Assembly (NCBI GenBank): GCA_028278025.1
Contig: JANQFE010000024.1
Coordinates: forward strand, 75,128-139,127
DNA length: 64,000 nucleotides
Source of the DNA: Thermodesulfobacteriota bacterium
Lineage (GTDB): Bacteria > Desulfobacterota > WTBG01 > CAIYCZ01 > CAIRTM01
Direction of reading: 5' to 3'
Below, piece after piece: positions 47,505-57,385 of the stretch; position 1 is the stretch's first letter; each line of letters begins with the position of its first letter. The notes below the pieces were generated by a model, which did no database searches, was not told the origin of the DNA, and worked only from the letters and a program-made list of their open reading frames with translations. Made by a program: the position numbers and the translations under genes.

Positions 47505-47921
47505 ATGTCTCCCTTAATACGCTTCGGCATATCACTTGATAAAAGTCTCCGTGAGAAGTTCGATAAACTTATCAGCAATCGGGGATATACTAACCGTTCA
47601 GAAGCCTTACGTGATCTTATCCGTGAGGAGCTGGTTCGCAGAGAATGGCTGGCCGGAGAGGATGTGACCGGGACCATAACGCTGGTCTATGATCATCACA
47701 CCCGCGAGCTTACCACAAAACTTATCAATGTCCAGCACAATTATCACGACGTCATCATCTCTACCCAGCACATACATCTTGACCACCACAACTGCCTTGA
47801 GGTCATTGTAGTGAAGGGCAATCCAAAACAGATCGAAAAACTTGCGTCACAGCTCAAAGCCACCAGAGGAGTAAAGCACAGCGCTCTTACCATGGCAACG
47901 ACAGGAAAAAACCTTATATAA
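47505..47921 (+). CDS. nikR: nickel-responsive ribbon-helix-helix regulator NikR
   Basis: 138 residues. N-terminal ribbon-helix-helix (MSPLIRFGISLDKSL, NRSEALRDLIREELV), C-terminal ACT-like domain with the square-planar nickel ligands His 78, His 89, His 91 and Cys 97, matching the spacing of E. coli His 76, His 87, His 89, Cys 95. It lies last in the nickel operon, 82 bases after cbiO, behind an AGGA ribosome-binding site. It probably represses the operon through the operator at 42292-42318 when nickel is plentiful. Confidence 0.95.
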   Translation: MSPLIRFGISLDKSLREKFDKLISNRGYTNRSEALRDLIREELVRREWLAGEDVTGTITLVYDHHTRELTTKLINVQHNYHDVIISTQHIHLDHHNCLEVIVVKGNPKQIEKLASQLKATRGVKHSALTMATTGKNLI

Positions 47922-47944
47922 ACAAAAAGAGGATGCATGCTTTG

Positions 47945-48383
47945 GAGGGCAATTATTTAATCATCCCAAAATCCTGTCCTGCTGCTCCTGTTCGGGCCTT
48001 CGGCTTGGTCGAGTCAGCCTACTATGCCCACTGCTGACTTCTGACCGCCCTTCCCTGCACTTTTCGGTGCCGGTAGTCCCGATTGGGACAGGCTGCCAGA
48101 TCTCCCCGGATAAGATCCGATCACCTTCACACTTATACCCGCTGCATCTACTTCCATACGTTCCGTGCAGGTTTTGGACTTTGGGTTTAGTGGCCCCCTT
48201 ATCCCATATGGCTGCCTCGTATGTCCCGCTTGTAGCGGGATTCGTCGGGTCAGTGCTTTGCCTGCGGCTTCCTCCGGATTCTGCCTCGCGGCGGTCACCC
48301 TTGCCGTTAAGCTAACTGTTCCCCCTGCCGGGTCAGTAGAGGACTTTCACCTCCAAGTGACCGGACCATGCCCGGCGTACCAC
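47945..48383 (-). mobile_element. group II intron remnant (5' part, no maturase gene)
   Basis: Read on the minus strand, the sequence has group II domain I features: ACTTGGAGGTGAAAGTCCTC at about 48357-48338, GGCAAGGGTGACCGCCGCGA, GAGGCAGAATCCGGAGGAAG, and further down GGGGAGATCTGGCAG followed by GTCAGAAGTCAGCAG, the block that normally precedes the intron-encoded reverse transcriptase. The sequence then runs into the nikR region with no reverse-transcriptase frame and no domain V, so the intron is truncated. Its 5' edge abuts the T-run of a terminator hairpin at 48384-48417, the insertion site preferred by class C introns. Confidence 0.72.
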
Positions 48384-48417
48384 AAAAAAGCCTGTAACTT
48401 AATAAAATTACAGGCTT
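48384..48417 (-). terminator. intrinsic terminator
   Basis: 10-bp stem AAGCCTGTAA/TTACAGGCTT with a 9-base loop followed on the minus strand by TTTTTT. It would end transcripts coming from the DUF4062 gene; the intron remnant starts directly after it. Confidence 0.8.
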
Positions 48418-48425
48418 AGTATTTA

Positions 48426-48445
48426 TTGGTGCCGAAGGCCGGACT
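48426..48445. repeat. tRNA-Leu 3'-end duplicate (possible att site)
   Basis: 20 bases identical to 53122-53141, the 3' end of tRNA-Leu(GAG) with its CCA, in direct orientation. The segment between the two copies (about 4.7 kb) holds the DUF4062 and primase-helicase genes. Confidence 0.7.
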
Positions 48446-48702
48446 TGCAAAATACCATGCAAAAACAATAACTTAATAATTAATCAGCTAGTTTTAGCTA
48501 CATTCATCGAGTTTTTCGAGCGCTTTAACCGCATTATCGCATTTCAATCACATTTTATTAATCCGGCCCGTTTGACCCCTTTTGGGCCCCTTATCCCGCA
48601 GGTACAACAGCGCAAATTTTCATGGCCCCTTTGGCCCATCCATATATGGCCATTTGTGATAACAATCCAATCATTTCCTTTGCCAATCAATAATGGAAAC
48701 AA
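48446..48702. other. att-like arm and spacer without a supported gene
   Basis: The first about 110 bases resemble the sequence after the 38953 fragment, including the dyad CGAGTTTTTCGAGC near 48510. No coding frame is convincing. Confidence 0.45.
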
Positions 48703-48804
48703 TGTCCTGTTCGTCCTGTTTATGTCCCGTTTACGTTTGAGCGACATTCTTGTCCTGTTTATGTCCTGTTTGTCCTGTTTATGTCCTGTTTATGTCCTGT
48801 TTAC
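48703..48804. repeat. degenerate tandem repeat of an 11-base unit
   Basis: On the minus strand, units of AAACAGGACAT (some shortened or mutated) run for about 100 bases, with an interruption at 48733-48750. The array covers the last codons and stop of the DUF4062 gene, so changes in unit number would alter that protein's C-terminus. Confidence 0.8.
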
Positions 48805-50242
48805 GAGTCATGACGTAGTGGACGTTGCGCCCGGTTACTCCGACTTTACGGAAAACTCCTTTTGAAACCAAATCTTCGAGGTCCCGTGAAGCGGTACGGT
48901 AAATTGTCTCCGTAAGATCACGATATTCTCTATTCGTAATCCGCCCATTCACCTTCACATGCATAATAGCTTTTATTTGCCGTTCACCCACACCGAGCAC
49001 TTTTATCACTTCTTCCGTCAGCCAGTCGCGCCAAAGGGTAATGACAAATGAACCGCTACGCTGCGCAAATTCCGGTTCCGGCAGTCCCGCCTGCTGACAT
49101 AGTTCTATCATGCGTTGGGTGCCAGAGCCAGCCTTTTCAATGTACCGCGTAAGGTAAAGCGATTCAGCAACAAGGGGATTGTTTGGCACCGACGGGTGAT
49201 CTGTACGCAGATCGTCAAGCGTCAACGTGCCGGGGAGCCTTCCGGGATTCCAAACTTCGAGGCGGTCAGCGAAAAGCCGGACTTCAACGGATGCGTTGCT
49301 GTGGTAATCGCGGTGGGCGATGGCGTTGACAATTGCCTCGCCAACAGCGTCAGGGGGAAGCTCGTAGGTGGCAGGTGCAATATTGCTCTCCGAGCGGATG
49401 CCAACAGCACGGTTGATTTTGGAAAGCACAAAGTCGCGGGCCTGGTCCGCCTGTTCAAAAAGATCCCCTGCGTAAACCTGCTGGGAGGCAAATGGGCGGC
49501 GATATTCGGTACCGTGGCAGTGTACACATTTGGTCTCGGCGGTGCGATGAAAACGCTGCGGGTTAGCTCCAAAAAGAATGACAGCCGCGTTAGTCGGCTT
49601 TCCGTGTTCAATCAGATTCAGGTGCGTGAGCAGAGCCTTTGTAGTGGTGCTTGGTTTGAGCGGAAAACCGCGTTCGCGGCGTGCGGTTCCCAGAAACCAG
49701 TCGACACGCTTGCGGGATATGTGCTGTAAGGATGAGTTATCACAGGCCGAGGTATCAAAGGGCGGCACGCGCAGAGCGCCCAACACATCCAGGTGATCAA
49801 CAAGACTGGCGTATACTTCGGAGGTCAAGGCATTAAAGTCCTCAATACGGCGACGGATTAACTCATTGCTGGCTTTGCGGACCAACTGCCGCATCCCGGA
49901 CGAACGCTTTTTTTCATCAGAGCCCCATACATATATGAGACGAGTTTTATGATGCCTGGTGGCGTGGTTATACTCGTGTTCCGTAGGGGAAATTCCGCCC
50001 TGATCTTGGCTGCCGTAGTCATACCCGAAGATTCCCAGATAGATGTCGCAACGTTCGACTTCTTCAAGATACACTTTGTCGGCCCGACGATCCCTAGCCG
50101 GAAGGTCTTCAAATAGAAACACATCAGAAACAAAGCGATGCAGGAATGCATCACCCAAGAGAAATGCCTTTAGGTCCAGGCGCAGTTGTTTAAACTCCTC
50201 CTGAACACTGCTGATGAATATTTTTAGACGGGTAGCGGGCAT
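48779..50242 (-). CDS. DUF4062 + ATP-binding (COG2865-type) + winged-helix protein
   Basis: 487 residues. N-terminal DUF4062 (about 5-110: LKIFISSVQEEFKQLR, CDIYLGIFGYDYGS), a middle region, then an ATPase domain of the HATPase_c_4 type (about 270-400: PPDAVGEAIVNAIAHRDYHS, NPGRLPGTLTLDDL, EKAGSGTQRMIELC) and a C-terminal winged helix (about 420-480). DUF4062 has a TIR/flavodoxin-like fold and is common in defence and signalling genes. The AlbA_2 part seen in classic COG2865 proteins is replaced by DUF4062. It is divergent from the primase-helicase gene with a 147-base shared promoter region. GGGAG precedes ATG 50242. Confidence 0.85.
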   Translation of the reverse strand: MPATRLKIFISSVQEEFKQLRLDLKAFLLGDAFLHRFVSDVFLFEDLPARDRRADKVYLEEVERCDIYLGIFGYDYGSQDQGGISPTEHEYNHATRHHKTRLIYVWGSDEKKRSSGMRQLVRKASNELIRRRIEDFNALTSEVYASLVDHLDVLGALRVPPFDTSACDNSSLQHISRKRVDWFLGTARRERGFPLKPSTTTKALLTHLNLIEHGKPTNAAVILFGANPQRFHRTAETKCVHCHGTEYRRPFASQQVYAGDLFEQADQARDFVLSKINRAVGIRSESNIAPATYELPPDAVGEAIVNAIAHRDYHSNASVEVRLFADRLEVWNPGRLPGTLTLDDLRTDHPSVPNNPLVAESLYLTRYIEKAGSGTQRMIELCQQAGLPEPEFAQRSGSFVITLWRDWLTEEVIKVLGVGERQIKAIMHVKVNGRITNREYRDLTETIYRTASRDLEDLVSKGVFRKVGVTGRNVHYVMTRKQDINRT

Positions 50243-50389
50243 TGCGGTTACATCTCCCAGGCTACAAAATGCTCGATCATGCTTGCTAAGACTTTGTTTT
50301 TTTATTCTTTTGACATTTTATATAATTTTGTATCATGTTCCCAGAGATAAGCATACAAAATAATTTCTCGCCTTTTAGTTTGGGATAAA

Positions 50390-52846
50390 ATGCAAAAAAT
50401 TGAAGATATAGATTCATTAATCGCTGATATTGAAACGAAACTCCTGGAAATTGACAAGCAACGTTCCACATTCCGGGAAAAACTCGCAGAGTTAAAACGG
50501 CAAAAAGCTCTTCTTCCTGAGCAAAACAGCCCTAACACATCCCTGCATGCCCAATCTTCGAAAGTAACAAACCATTCATCCGAAAAGGAAAAGATCGTTC
50601 TGTTTCGTTCTCTGTTTACAGGAAGAGCAGATGTCTTCGCTAAAAGATTTGAAAGCGTAAAAACCGGCAAGAGTGGTTATCAGCCCTGCTGCAGAAACGA
50701 GTGGGCTCCCGGCATCTGCCGAAAACCGAAAGGCAAATGCAGCGACTGCGATAATCGTGATTTTGTCCCCATTAATGATGACGTCATCAGGGGCCACCTA
50801 ATGGGTTCGGAACCGCACAAGCAATCGTCCCGTGATTTTACGATAGGTGTGTACCCGATGTTTGAGGATGAAACCTGCCGGTTTCTTGCCGTCGATTTTG
50901 ACAAAGACTCCTGGATGCAGGACGCCGCTACGTTTATGGAAACCTGTAATCAAAATAATGTTCCAGCAGCGCTTGAACGGTCACGGTCAGGACAGGGCGG
51001 ACATGTATGGATTTTCTTTTCTGAGCCTGTTAAGGCAGTGCTGGCCCGAAAACTCGGAACCTTGCTCATCACGGAAACCATGGAGCAACGACCCGAAATT
51101 GGCCTTGATTCCTATGATCGCTTTTTCCCGAGTCAGGATACAATCCCGGCAGGCGGCTTTGGAAATCTTATTGCGTTGCCGCTTCAAAAAAAGCCTCGCG
51201 ACAAGGGGAATACTCTTTTTCTGGATCAAAACTTCAACCCCTATGAGGACCAGTGGGCATTCTTGTCTTCGATAAAAAAGATGCTTCCCGATGATGTAAA
51301 GACGATAGTAACTTCAGCCCTTCAGCGTGGAGATATTACAGGGGTAAAGGCAGTTATTACTGAAGAAGATGATGTTTTCCCATGGCAGCAACCTCCCTCA
51401 CGGCAGATGCAGGCAAAACCCATCCAGGGACCATTGCCGGAAAAAGTGCAATTGATGCTCGGCAATCAAATCTATATTGAAAAAGCCGTGCTGCCTGCTG
51501 CATTGCGGAACCGATTAATCCGGATTGCCGCTTTTCAAAATCCGGAGTTTTATAAAAACCAGGCAATGCGGCTGCCGACATATGACAAGCCCCGCATCAT
51601 TCATTGCTGTGAAGACTTTCCGAAACATATCGGCCTACCTCGTGGATGCCTGGATGAAGTGAAGGACCTGCTGCAATCACTCAACATACAACCACGTTTG
51701 GTTGACGAACGCTTCCCCGGTGTTCCCATAGAATGCACATTCACTGGAGAACTTCGTCCGGAACAAGAACCGGCCGCAACGGAGATGCTTCGGCATGATA
51801 ACGGTATTCTGGCTGCTACCACGGCGTTTGGTAAAACGGTTGTTGCTATCTATTTATTGGCAATGCGCGGTGTCAATACCCTGATACTGGTGCACCGCAG
51901 ACAGCTGCTCGATCAATGGATTGTCCGGTTGCAAAATTTTCTCGACATTGCCACAGAAAACATCGGCCATATCGGAAGCGGCAAACGAAAGCCGACAGGA
52001 ATCATTGACATTGGTACCATTCAGAGCTTGAGCAAAAAAGGTGTTGTTGATGATATTGTCGGTGAGTACGGCCACATCATTGTCGATGAATGCCATCACA
52101 TTTCCGCACCGAGTTTTGAAATCGTTGCCCGGCAAAGCAAGGCGCGTTATGTAACCGGTCTTTCCGCAACGGTTGTCCGAAAAGACGGACATCACCCGAT
52201 AATCTACATGAACTGCGGACCGATACGGTACAAGGTTGATCCTCGAAAGCAGGCTGCATCACGACCCTTTACCCATAAAGTCATCACACGCAGAACCGCT
52301 TTTATCTTACCCCTTACACTTGCCGGCACAGATTCACTAAAAATGCATGACCTCTATGACGCCCTATCAGTTGATGACAAGCGAAACCAGATGATAGTCG
52401 ACGATATTCTGCAATCGCTGGAAGAAAAACGATCCCCGCTTGTGCTGTCTGAACGGAGAGAACACCTGGAAACGCTGACAAACCTACTGTCTCCTCACAC
52501 AAAAAATATCCTGGTCTTTAAAGGCGGTATGGGCAAAAAACAAAGGCAGGCCCTTGAAGAAAAACTGCAGAGCATTCCGGATCGCGAGGAAAGAATTATT
52601 GTCGCCACCGGCCGCTACCTCGGTGAAGGATTTGATGACCCTCGGCTGGACACCCTTTTTCTGACGCTGCCCATATCATGGAAAGGAACCCTTGCACAGT
52701 ACACTGGCCGCCTACATCGTTTCCATGATATGAAGAAGGAAGTTGTCATATATGATTATGCCGACCTTAATGTGCCGATACTTACTAGAATGTATGCCAG
52801 ACGACTTCATGGCTATAAAACTATCGGATATAAGGTGGAAGAATAA
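50390..52846 (+). CDS. AEP primase-helicase of the TOTE conflict type
   Basis: 818 residues. N-terminal coiled coil (1-45); cysteine cluster (C100, C101, C110, C117, C120) likely binding zinc; archaeo-eukaryotic primase domain with catalytic AVDFD (167-171), GGHVWIFF (His 205) and LDSYDRFFPSQ; then a superfamily 2 helicase with Walker A TTAFGKTV (about 477-484), DECH box (about 565-568), GLSATV and a C-terminal helicase half with GEGFDDPRLDTLFL and YTGRLHRF. All primase and helicase key residues are present. Relatives are part of nucleotide-dependent conflict systems. No nuclease domain is fused to it. Start at ATG 50390; upstream GGGA is a weak ribosome-binding site. Confidence 0.88.
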   Translation: MQKIEDIDSLIADIETKLLEIDKQRSTFREKLAELKRQKALLPEQNSPNTSLHAQSSKVTNHSSEKEKIVLFRSLFTGRADVFAKRFESVKTGKSGYQPCCRNEWAPGICRKPKGKCSDCDNRDFVPINDDVIRGHLMGSEPHKQSSRDFTIGVYPMFEDETCRFLAVDFDKDSWMQDAATFMETCNQNNVPAALERSRSGQGGHVWIFFSEPVKAVLARKLGTLLITETMEQRPEIGLDSYDRFFPSQDTIPAGGFGNLIALPLQKKPRDKGNTLFLDQNFNPYEDQWAFLSSIKKMLPDDVKTIVTSALQRGDITGVKAVITEEDDVFPWQQPPSRQMQAKPIQGPLPEKVQLMLGNQIYIEKAVLPAALRNRLIRIAAFQNPEFYKNQAMRLPTYDKPRIIHCCEDFPKHIGLPRGCLDEVKDLLQSLNIQPRLVDERFPGVPIECTFTGELRPEQEPAATEMLRHDNGILAATTAFGKTVVAIYLLAMRGVNTLILVHRRQLLDQWIVRLQNFLDIATENIGHIGSGKRKPTGIIDIGTIQSLSKKGVVDDIVGEYGHIIVDECHHISAPSFEIVARQSKARYVTGLSATVVRKDGHHPIIYMNCGPIRYKVDPRKQAASRPFTHKVITRRTAFILPLTLAGTDSLKMHDLYDALSVDDKRNQMIVDDILQSLEEKRSPLVLSERREHLETLTNLLSPHTKNILVFKGGMGKKQRQALEEKLQSIPDREERIIVATGRYLGEGFDDPRLDTLFLTLPISWKGTLAQYTGRLHRFHDMKKEVVIYDYADLNVPILTRMYARRLHGYKTIGYKVEE

Positions 52847-53075
52847 CGTCGATAAAGGCATATGTGGTAAATGTCACAACATCGATGATCCGTTTTTAAT
52901 GGTCAAAAATATCAGGGCATCGATGACCCATAAAGATTAATGTTTTTAAGCAAATGCGATTAAATGCGAAAACCCGCACAAATCCGTCAGCCGTAACTGG
53001 TTGAATTTTCAGTTTTATTTGGCATGTGCCGAAGATTGCGCTCAGCACCCCCGTTTTTTTGCCTCACAGCCAATA

Positions 53076-53110
53076 AAAACAAAAGCGATTCCAAATTGTT
53101 ACGGAATCGC
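53076..53110 (-). terminator. intrinsic terminator after tRNA-Leu
   Basis: 8-bp stem GCGATTCC/GGAATCGC followed on the minus strand by TTTTGTTTTT. It ends the secG-tRNA-Leu transcript. Confidence 0.8.
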
Positions 53111-53122
53111 CTTGTTGTTTTT

Positions 53123-53207
53123 TGGTGCCGAAGGCCGGACTCGAACCGGCACGGGTCTCCCCACTACCCCCTCAAGATAGCGTGTCTACCAGTTCCACCA
53201 CTTCGGC
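53123..53207 (-). tRNA. tRNA-Leu (anticodon GAG)
   Basis: 85 bases with encoded CCA. Acceptor GCCGAAG pairs with CTTCGGC; D-arm TGGTAGACACG; anticodon stem CTATC/GGTAG with loop TTGAGGG, so anticodon GAG; a long variable arm typical of tRNA-Leu; T-loop GGTTCGAGTCC. It starts 6 bases after the secG stop and is probably cotranscribed with it. Its 3' end is duplicated at 48426 and partly at 38953. Confidence 0.96.
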
Positions 53208-53213
53208 ATTCTT

Positions 53214-53591
53214 CTAAAACTGCTGTTCTGGTTTCGGCTCTGCTACCGGGGCCGGTATTTCCGTGGTTTCAACCTGCGGGGCCTGGGCCGCATCCTGAAC
53301 AGGCGCTTGCGGGATGGCCTGCTGGGCAACCGGCGGGACATCCTTTACCACTGAGCGCCCGAACGGATTAGCGGACAAATATGCCAGACCGAACGAGGTG
53401 AGCATGAAAATGATAGCTGCAATGGTTGTCACCTTGCCCAGAAACGGGGCCGGGCCAGCACCGCCGAACACGGTCTGGGATGAACCGCCAAAGGCGGCCC
53501 CCATTTCGGCACCCTTGCCGCTTTGCAGAAGCACTATCAGGATCAGTGCTATACATACTAGTATGTGTAAAATAATCAGAAGTGTTGTCAT
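53214..53591 (-). CDS. secG: SecG, preprotein translocase subunit
   Basis: 125 residues. Two membrane segments (3-22 and about 53-73) flanking the conserved QSGKGAEMGAAFGGSSQTVF loop, followed by a Pro/Ala/Gln-rich tail of about 45 residues that is longer than in E. coli. SecG supports SecYE-SecA export in the inner membrane. It lies between tpiA and tRNA-Leu, a common order in related genomes. Confidence 0.95.
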   Translation of the reverse strand: MTTLLIILHILVCIALILIVLLQSGKGAEMGAAFGGSSQTVFGGAGPAPFLGKVTTIAAIIFMLTSFGLAYLSANPFGRSVVKDVPPVAQQAIPQAPVQDAAQAPQVETTEIPAPVAEPKPEQQF

Positions 53592-53639
53592 ATAAAGCCT
53601 CGTAATTGGTAATTCGTGATTAGTTAACTGTACTATTCG

Positions 53640-53699
53640 TTAAGTGTTAAGCGTTTTAAAAAGTCCGCTTCACGCCTTACGTTTCTCGTTTTACGTTAA
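53640..53699. repeat. palindromic intergenic repeat, copy A
   Basis: Imperfect palindrome built of GTTAAGCGTTTTA and CGCCTTACGTTTCTCGTTTT blocks. Related copies occur at 59424, 62224, 62951 and 63643. A second type of degenerate repeat (GTGAATAGTAAACAGTG style) lies in neighbouring gaps at about 54536-54650, 56218-56262 and 59888-59932. Confidence 0.65.
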
Positions 53700-53760
53700 T
53701 CAGCTATGTTGTAATGTAAAAATTTTTTATAATATAGTATTTTATAACAAATTTCAATAG

Positions 53761-54516
53761 TTAAGTTTCAAATTTCACTATCCGGGTAAAAGAATCACTT
53801 TTCAGGCTGGCGCCGCCCACCAGGGCTCCGTCGATATCGGGCTGGGCCATCAGCTCATCCACATTTTCCGGTTTAACACTGCCGCCGTACAGGATTCGTA
53901 CCCCTTCCGCAACACCCGCATCGGCAATATCGGCAATCAGCTTGCGGATCATGGCATGCACTTCTTCAGCCTGCTGGGGCGTGGCGGTCTTGCCGGTACC
54001 GATTGCCCACACCGGCTCATAAGCGATAATACCTTTGGCAATATCTACAGCGGAAAGCCCTTCGAGGCCTCCCCGTATCTGCCGCTCTACTACCTCCAGG
54101 GTTTTACCCGCTTCCCGTTCTTCAAGCGTCTCACCCACGCACATGATGGGGGTCAACCCAGCTGCCAGGGCGGCCTTTACCCGTTTATTAACCGTTTCAT
54201 CGGTTTCACCAAAATACTGACGCCGCTCGGAATGTCCGATAATGGCGTGGGTACAGCCCGCATCTTTTAACAGTCCCGGGGCAACCTCACCGGTAAAAGC
54301 TCCTTTTTCCTCCCAGTACACATTCTGGGACGACAGCGCAATATTGGAACCCTCTATCTCCCGGGCTACCGGGGCAAGCGCAGTAAAAACAGGTGCTACG
54401 ATAATCTCCACATCCTGCACAGCTGCAACATTTTCCTTCAGATCCCTGACAAGATCACGGGCCTCAGCAATAGTGTTGTGCATCTTCCAGTTGCCTGCAA
54501 TAACGGGTGTCCGCAT
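53761..54516 (-). CDS. tpiA: triosephosphate isomerase
   Basis: 251 residues, normal length. Interconverts dihydroxyacetone phosphate and glyceraldehyde 3-phosphate. Substrate Lys in AGNWKMHN, catalytic His in GHSERRQYF, catalytic Glu in YEPVWAIGTG and the phosphate-binding GGSVKPEN loop are all present. Part of the pfk-gap-pgk-tpiA-secG row on the minus strand. Confidence 0.97.
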   Translation of the reverse strand: MRTPVIAGNWKMHNTIAEARDLVRDLKENVAAVQDVEIIVAPVFTALAPVAREIEGSNIALSSQNVYWEEKGAFTGEVAPGLLKDAGCTHAIIGHSERRQYFGETDETVNKRVKAALAAGLTPIMCVGETLEEREAGKTLEVVERQIRGGLEGLSAVDIAKGIIAYEPVWAIGTGKTATPQQAEEVHAMIRKLIADIADAGVAEGVRILYGGSVKPENVDELMAQPDIDGALVGGASLKSDSFTRIVKFET

Positions 54517-54655
54517 ATAATTACTCCTTATAGTCGTAATTAGTGAATAGTAAACAGTGAATCGTGAACGGTACTTGGTGTTTGGTATTCAGTGTTTTGT
54601 GTTTAGCAACAAATTTTCTCAGCACTCATTGCTCATTACTCATTGCTTAGGTAAT

Positions 54656-55840
54656 TTATTTATCCAGTGCTGCTATGCCGGGCAGTTTTTTGCCTTCCAG
54701 CATCTCCATAAAGGCCCCGCCGGCTGTTGAGATATAGGAAATTTGATCCTCTTTACCGGACTTATTCAGGGCCGCAACCGAATCACCGCCGCCCACCACA
54801 CTCATGGCGTCAGTGCCTGCCACGCTGTCGGCGATACTGAAGGTGCCCCGGCTGAACTCCTCTATTTCAAATACGCCCATGGGGCCGTTCCACACAATAG
54901 TCTTGGCTTCACCGATAATAGCACTGAACTGCGCGATGGTTTCCGGCCCAATATCAAGGGCTATCCAGCTCTGGGGAATATCATGGACCGAGACGGTCTT
55001 GGTGGTAATCCCGGACTTCATCTCCTCGGCAATAACACAGTCCACGGGCAGCAGCAGCTTAACGCCCCGGTCGGTCGCCTTTTTGAGAACCAGTTTGGCG
55101 GTTTCGATCAGGTCCGGCTCAACCAGGGAATTGCCCACCTCAATGCCCTGGGCCTTCAGGAAGGTAAAGGCCATGCCACCGCCCACAAGCAGAGCATCAA
55201 CCTTCTGCAGGATATTCTCCAGCACCTCCAGCTTACCCGAGACCTTGGCCCCACCGATCACGGCTACCAGGGGCCGCTCGGGGTTGAGCATGGCGCGGTC
55301 AAAGCTGGTAATCTCCTTCTTCATCAAAAATCCGGCAACACTCTCGGGCACGACCCGGGTGATAGCCTCAACCGAGGCATGGGCCCGGTGGGAAACTGCA
55401 AAGGCGTCATTTACATATATGTCGGCCGCGGCACCCAGCTTGCGGGCAAACTCCTTATCATTTTTTTCTTCCTGCGCATAAAAACGCAGGTTTTCAAGCA
55501 GCAGGATCTGCCCCGGCTGCAGGGCCCGGCCTTGTGCAATGGCCTCCTTCGATATGCAGTCGGTAGCAAACAGCACCTCGCTGTCCAGTAGTTCACCCAA
55601 GCGCCTGGCAACCGGCTTAAGGCTCATCTCCGCTACCCGCTTGCCCTTGGGCCGGCCCAGGTGGGAGGCCGCAATGACCGCGCCCCCCTGATCAAGCACA
55701 TGCTTGATGGTGGGCACCGTGGCCCTGATGCGGGTGTCATCGGTTATGTTCTGGCTGCCGTCTAGGGGCACATTAAAATCAGCCCGGATAAAAACCCGTT
55801 TACCTTTAACATCAATCTGGTCAATGAATTTTACGGCCAT
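54656..55840 (-). CDS. pgk: phosphoglycerate kinase
   Basis: 394 residues, normal length. Catalyses phosphate transfer between 1,3-bisphosphoglycerate and ADP. N-terminal substrate motif VFIRADFNVPLD, HLGRPKG, and C-terminal nucleotide motifs GGAKVSGKLEVL, WNGPMGVFE and GGGDSVAAL are present. 139 bases separate it from tpiA; the gap contains degenerate repeats. Confidence 0.97.
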   Translation of the reverse strand: MAVKFIDQIDVKGKRVFIRADFNVPLDGSQNITDDTRIRATVPTIKHVLDQGGAVIAASHLGRPKGKRVAEMSLKPVARRLGELLDSEVLFATDCISKEAIAQGRALQPGQILLLENLRFYAQEEKNDKEFARKLGAAADIYVNDAFAVSHRAHASVEAITRVVPESVAGFLMKKEITSFDRAMLNPERPLVAVIGGAKVSGKLEVLENILQKVDALLVGGGMAFTFLKAQGIEVGNSLVEPDLIETAKLVLKKATDRGVKLLLPVDCVIAEEMKSGITTKTVSVHDIPQSWIALDIGPETIAQFSAIIGEAKTIVWNGPMGVFEIEEFSRGTFSIADSVAGTDAMSVVGGGDSVAALNKSGKEDQISYISTAGGAFMEMLEGKKLPGIAALDK

Positions 55841-56258
55841 GTTTTATTTCCTATAAAAATAGATGTTGTTGCACATTGCGAAATTGTATTAACCGCAGAC
55901 TAACGCCGACAAACAGGCTGGCGACACTGCCAACCTGTTTACTCCTATGCCCTGCGGGCATATTTTTAATATTTATTGTGCTCTAAAATGTTACAAGTCT
56001 ATAGATTTTCTCACAGATTCAACTACCATCGCGAAGCGATTACTGTTTTTGCGCCCGCACTGTTGCGGGGACAAAAGGTCTGCGTGTGTCTGCGTATGTC
56101 CGCGGTTAATTAATTAGCCTGCAGATCAATGATTTTAATTTACCGCAGACTAACACGGTAGCAGTGCTTAAAGTGAACTAAAATGCCTAAAGTGCCTAAA
56201 ATTATGTCAGCTGGTTTTTCGTGTTTAGTCTCAGCGCTCGTTGCTCGTTACTCATCAC
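55841..56258. other. pgk-gap intergenic region with inverted repeat
   Basis: No gene. Two 22-base arms (55889-55910 and 56088-56109, 18 of 22 complementary, of the TTAACCGCAGACTAACGC type) enclose about 180 bases, with a third partial copy at about 56140-56156 and a small hairpin CCCGCA/TGCGGG at 56054-56069. Confidence 0.6.
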
Positions 56259-57287
<1,029 letters not shown>

Positions 57288-57385
57288 TTAAACTAAAAAC
57301 CGTCGCTATATTGTTATATGTCTGTTGCCGGCTGTCCGCGGTCAGATCTACACAAAACAACCGACAACCAGTGACTGACAGCGCC

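Noticed and set aside
48067-48419. Plus-strand frames of 82-84 codons
   Set aside because: They are read from the complement of the group II intron remnant, a known source of spurious frames.
48703-48804. CRISPR array
   Set aside because: Units are 11 bases in tandem without spacers, and no cas gene is present in the window.
54743-55591. 282-codon plus-strand reading frame across pgk
   Set aside because: Antisense shadow of the pgk gene, whose motifs are complete; no family-like sequence in the antisense frame.
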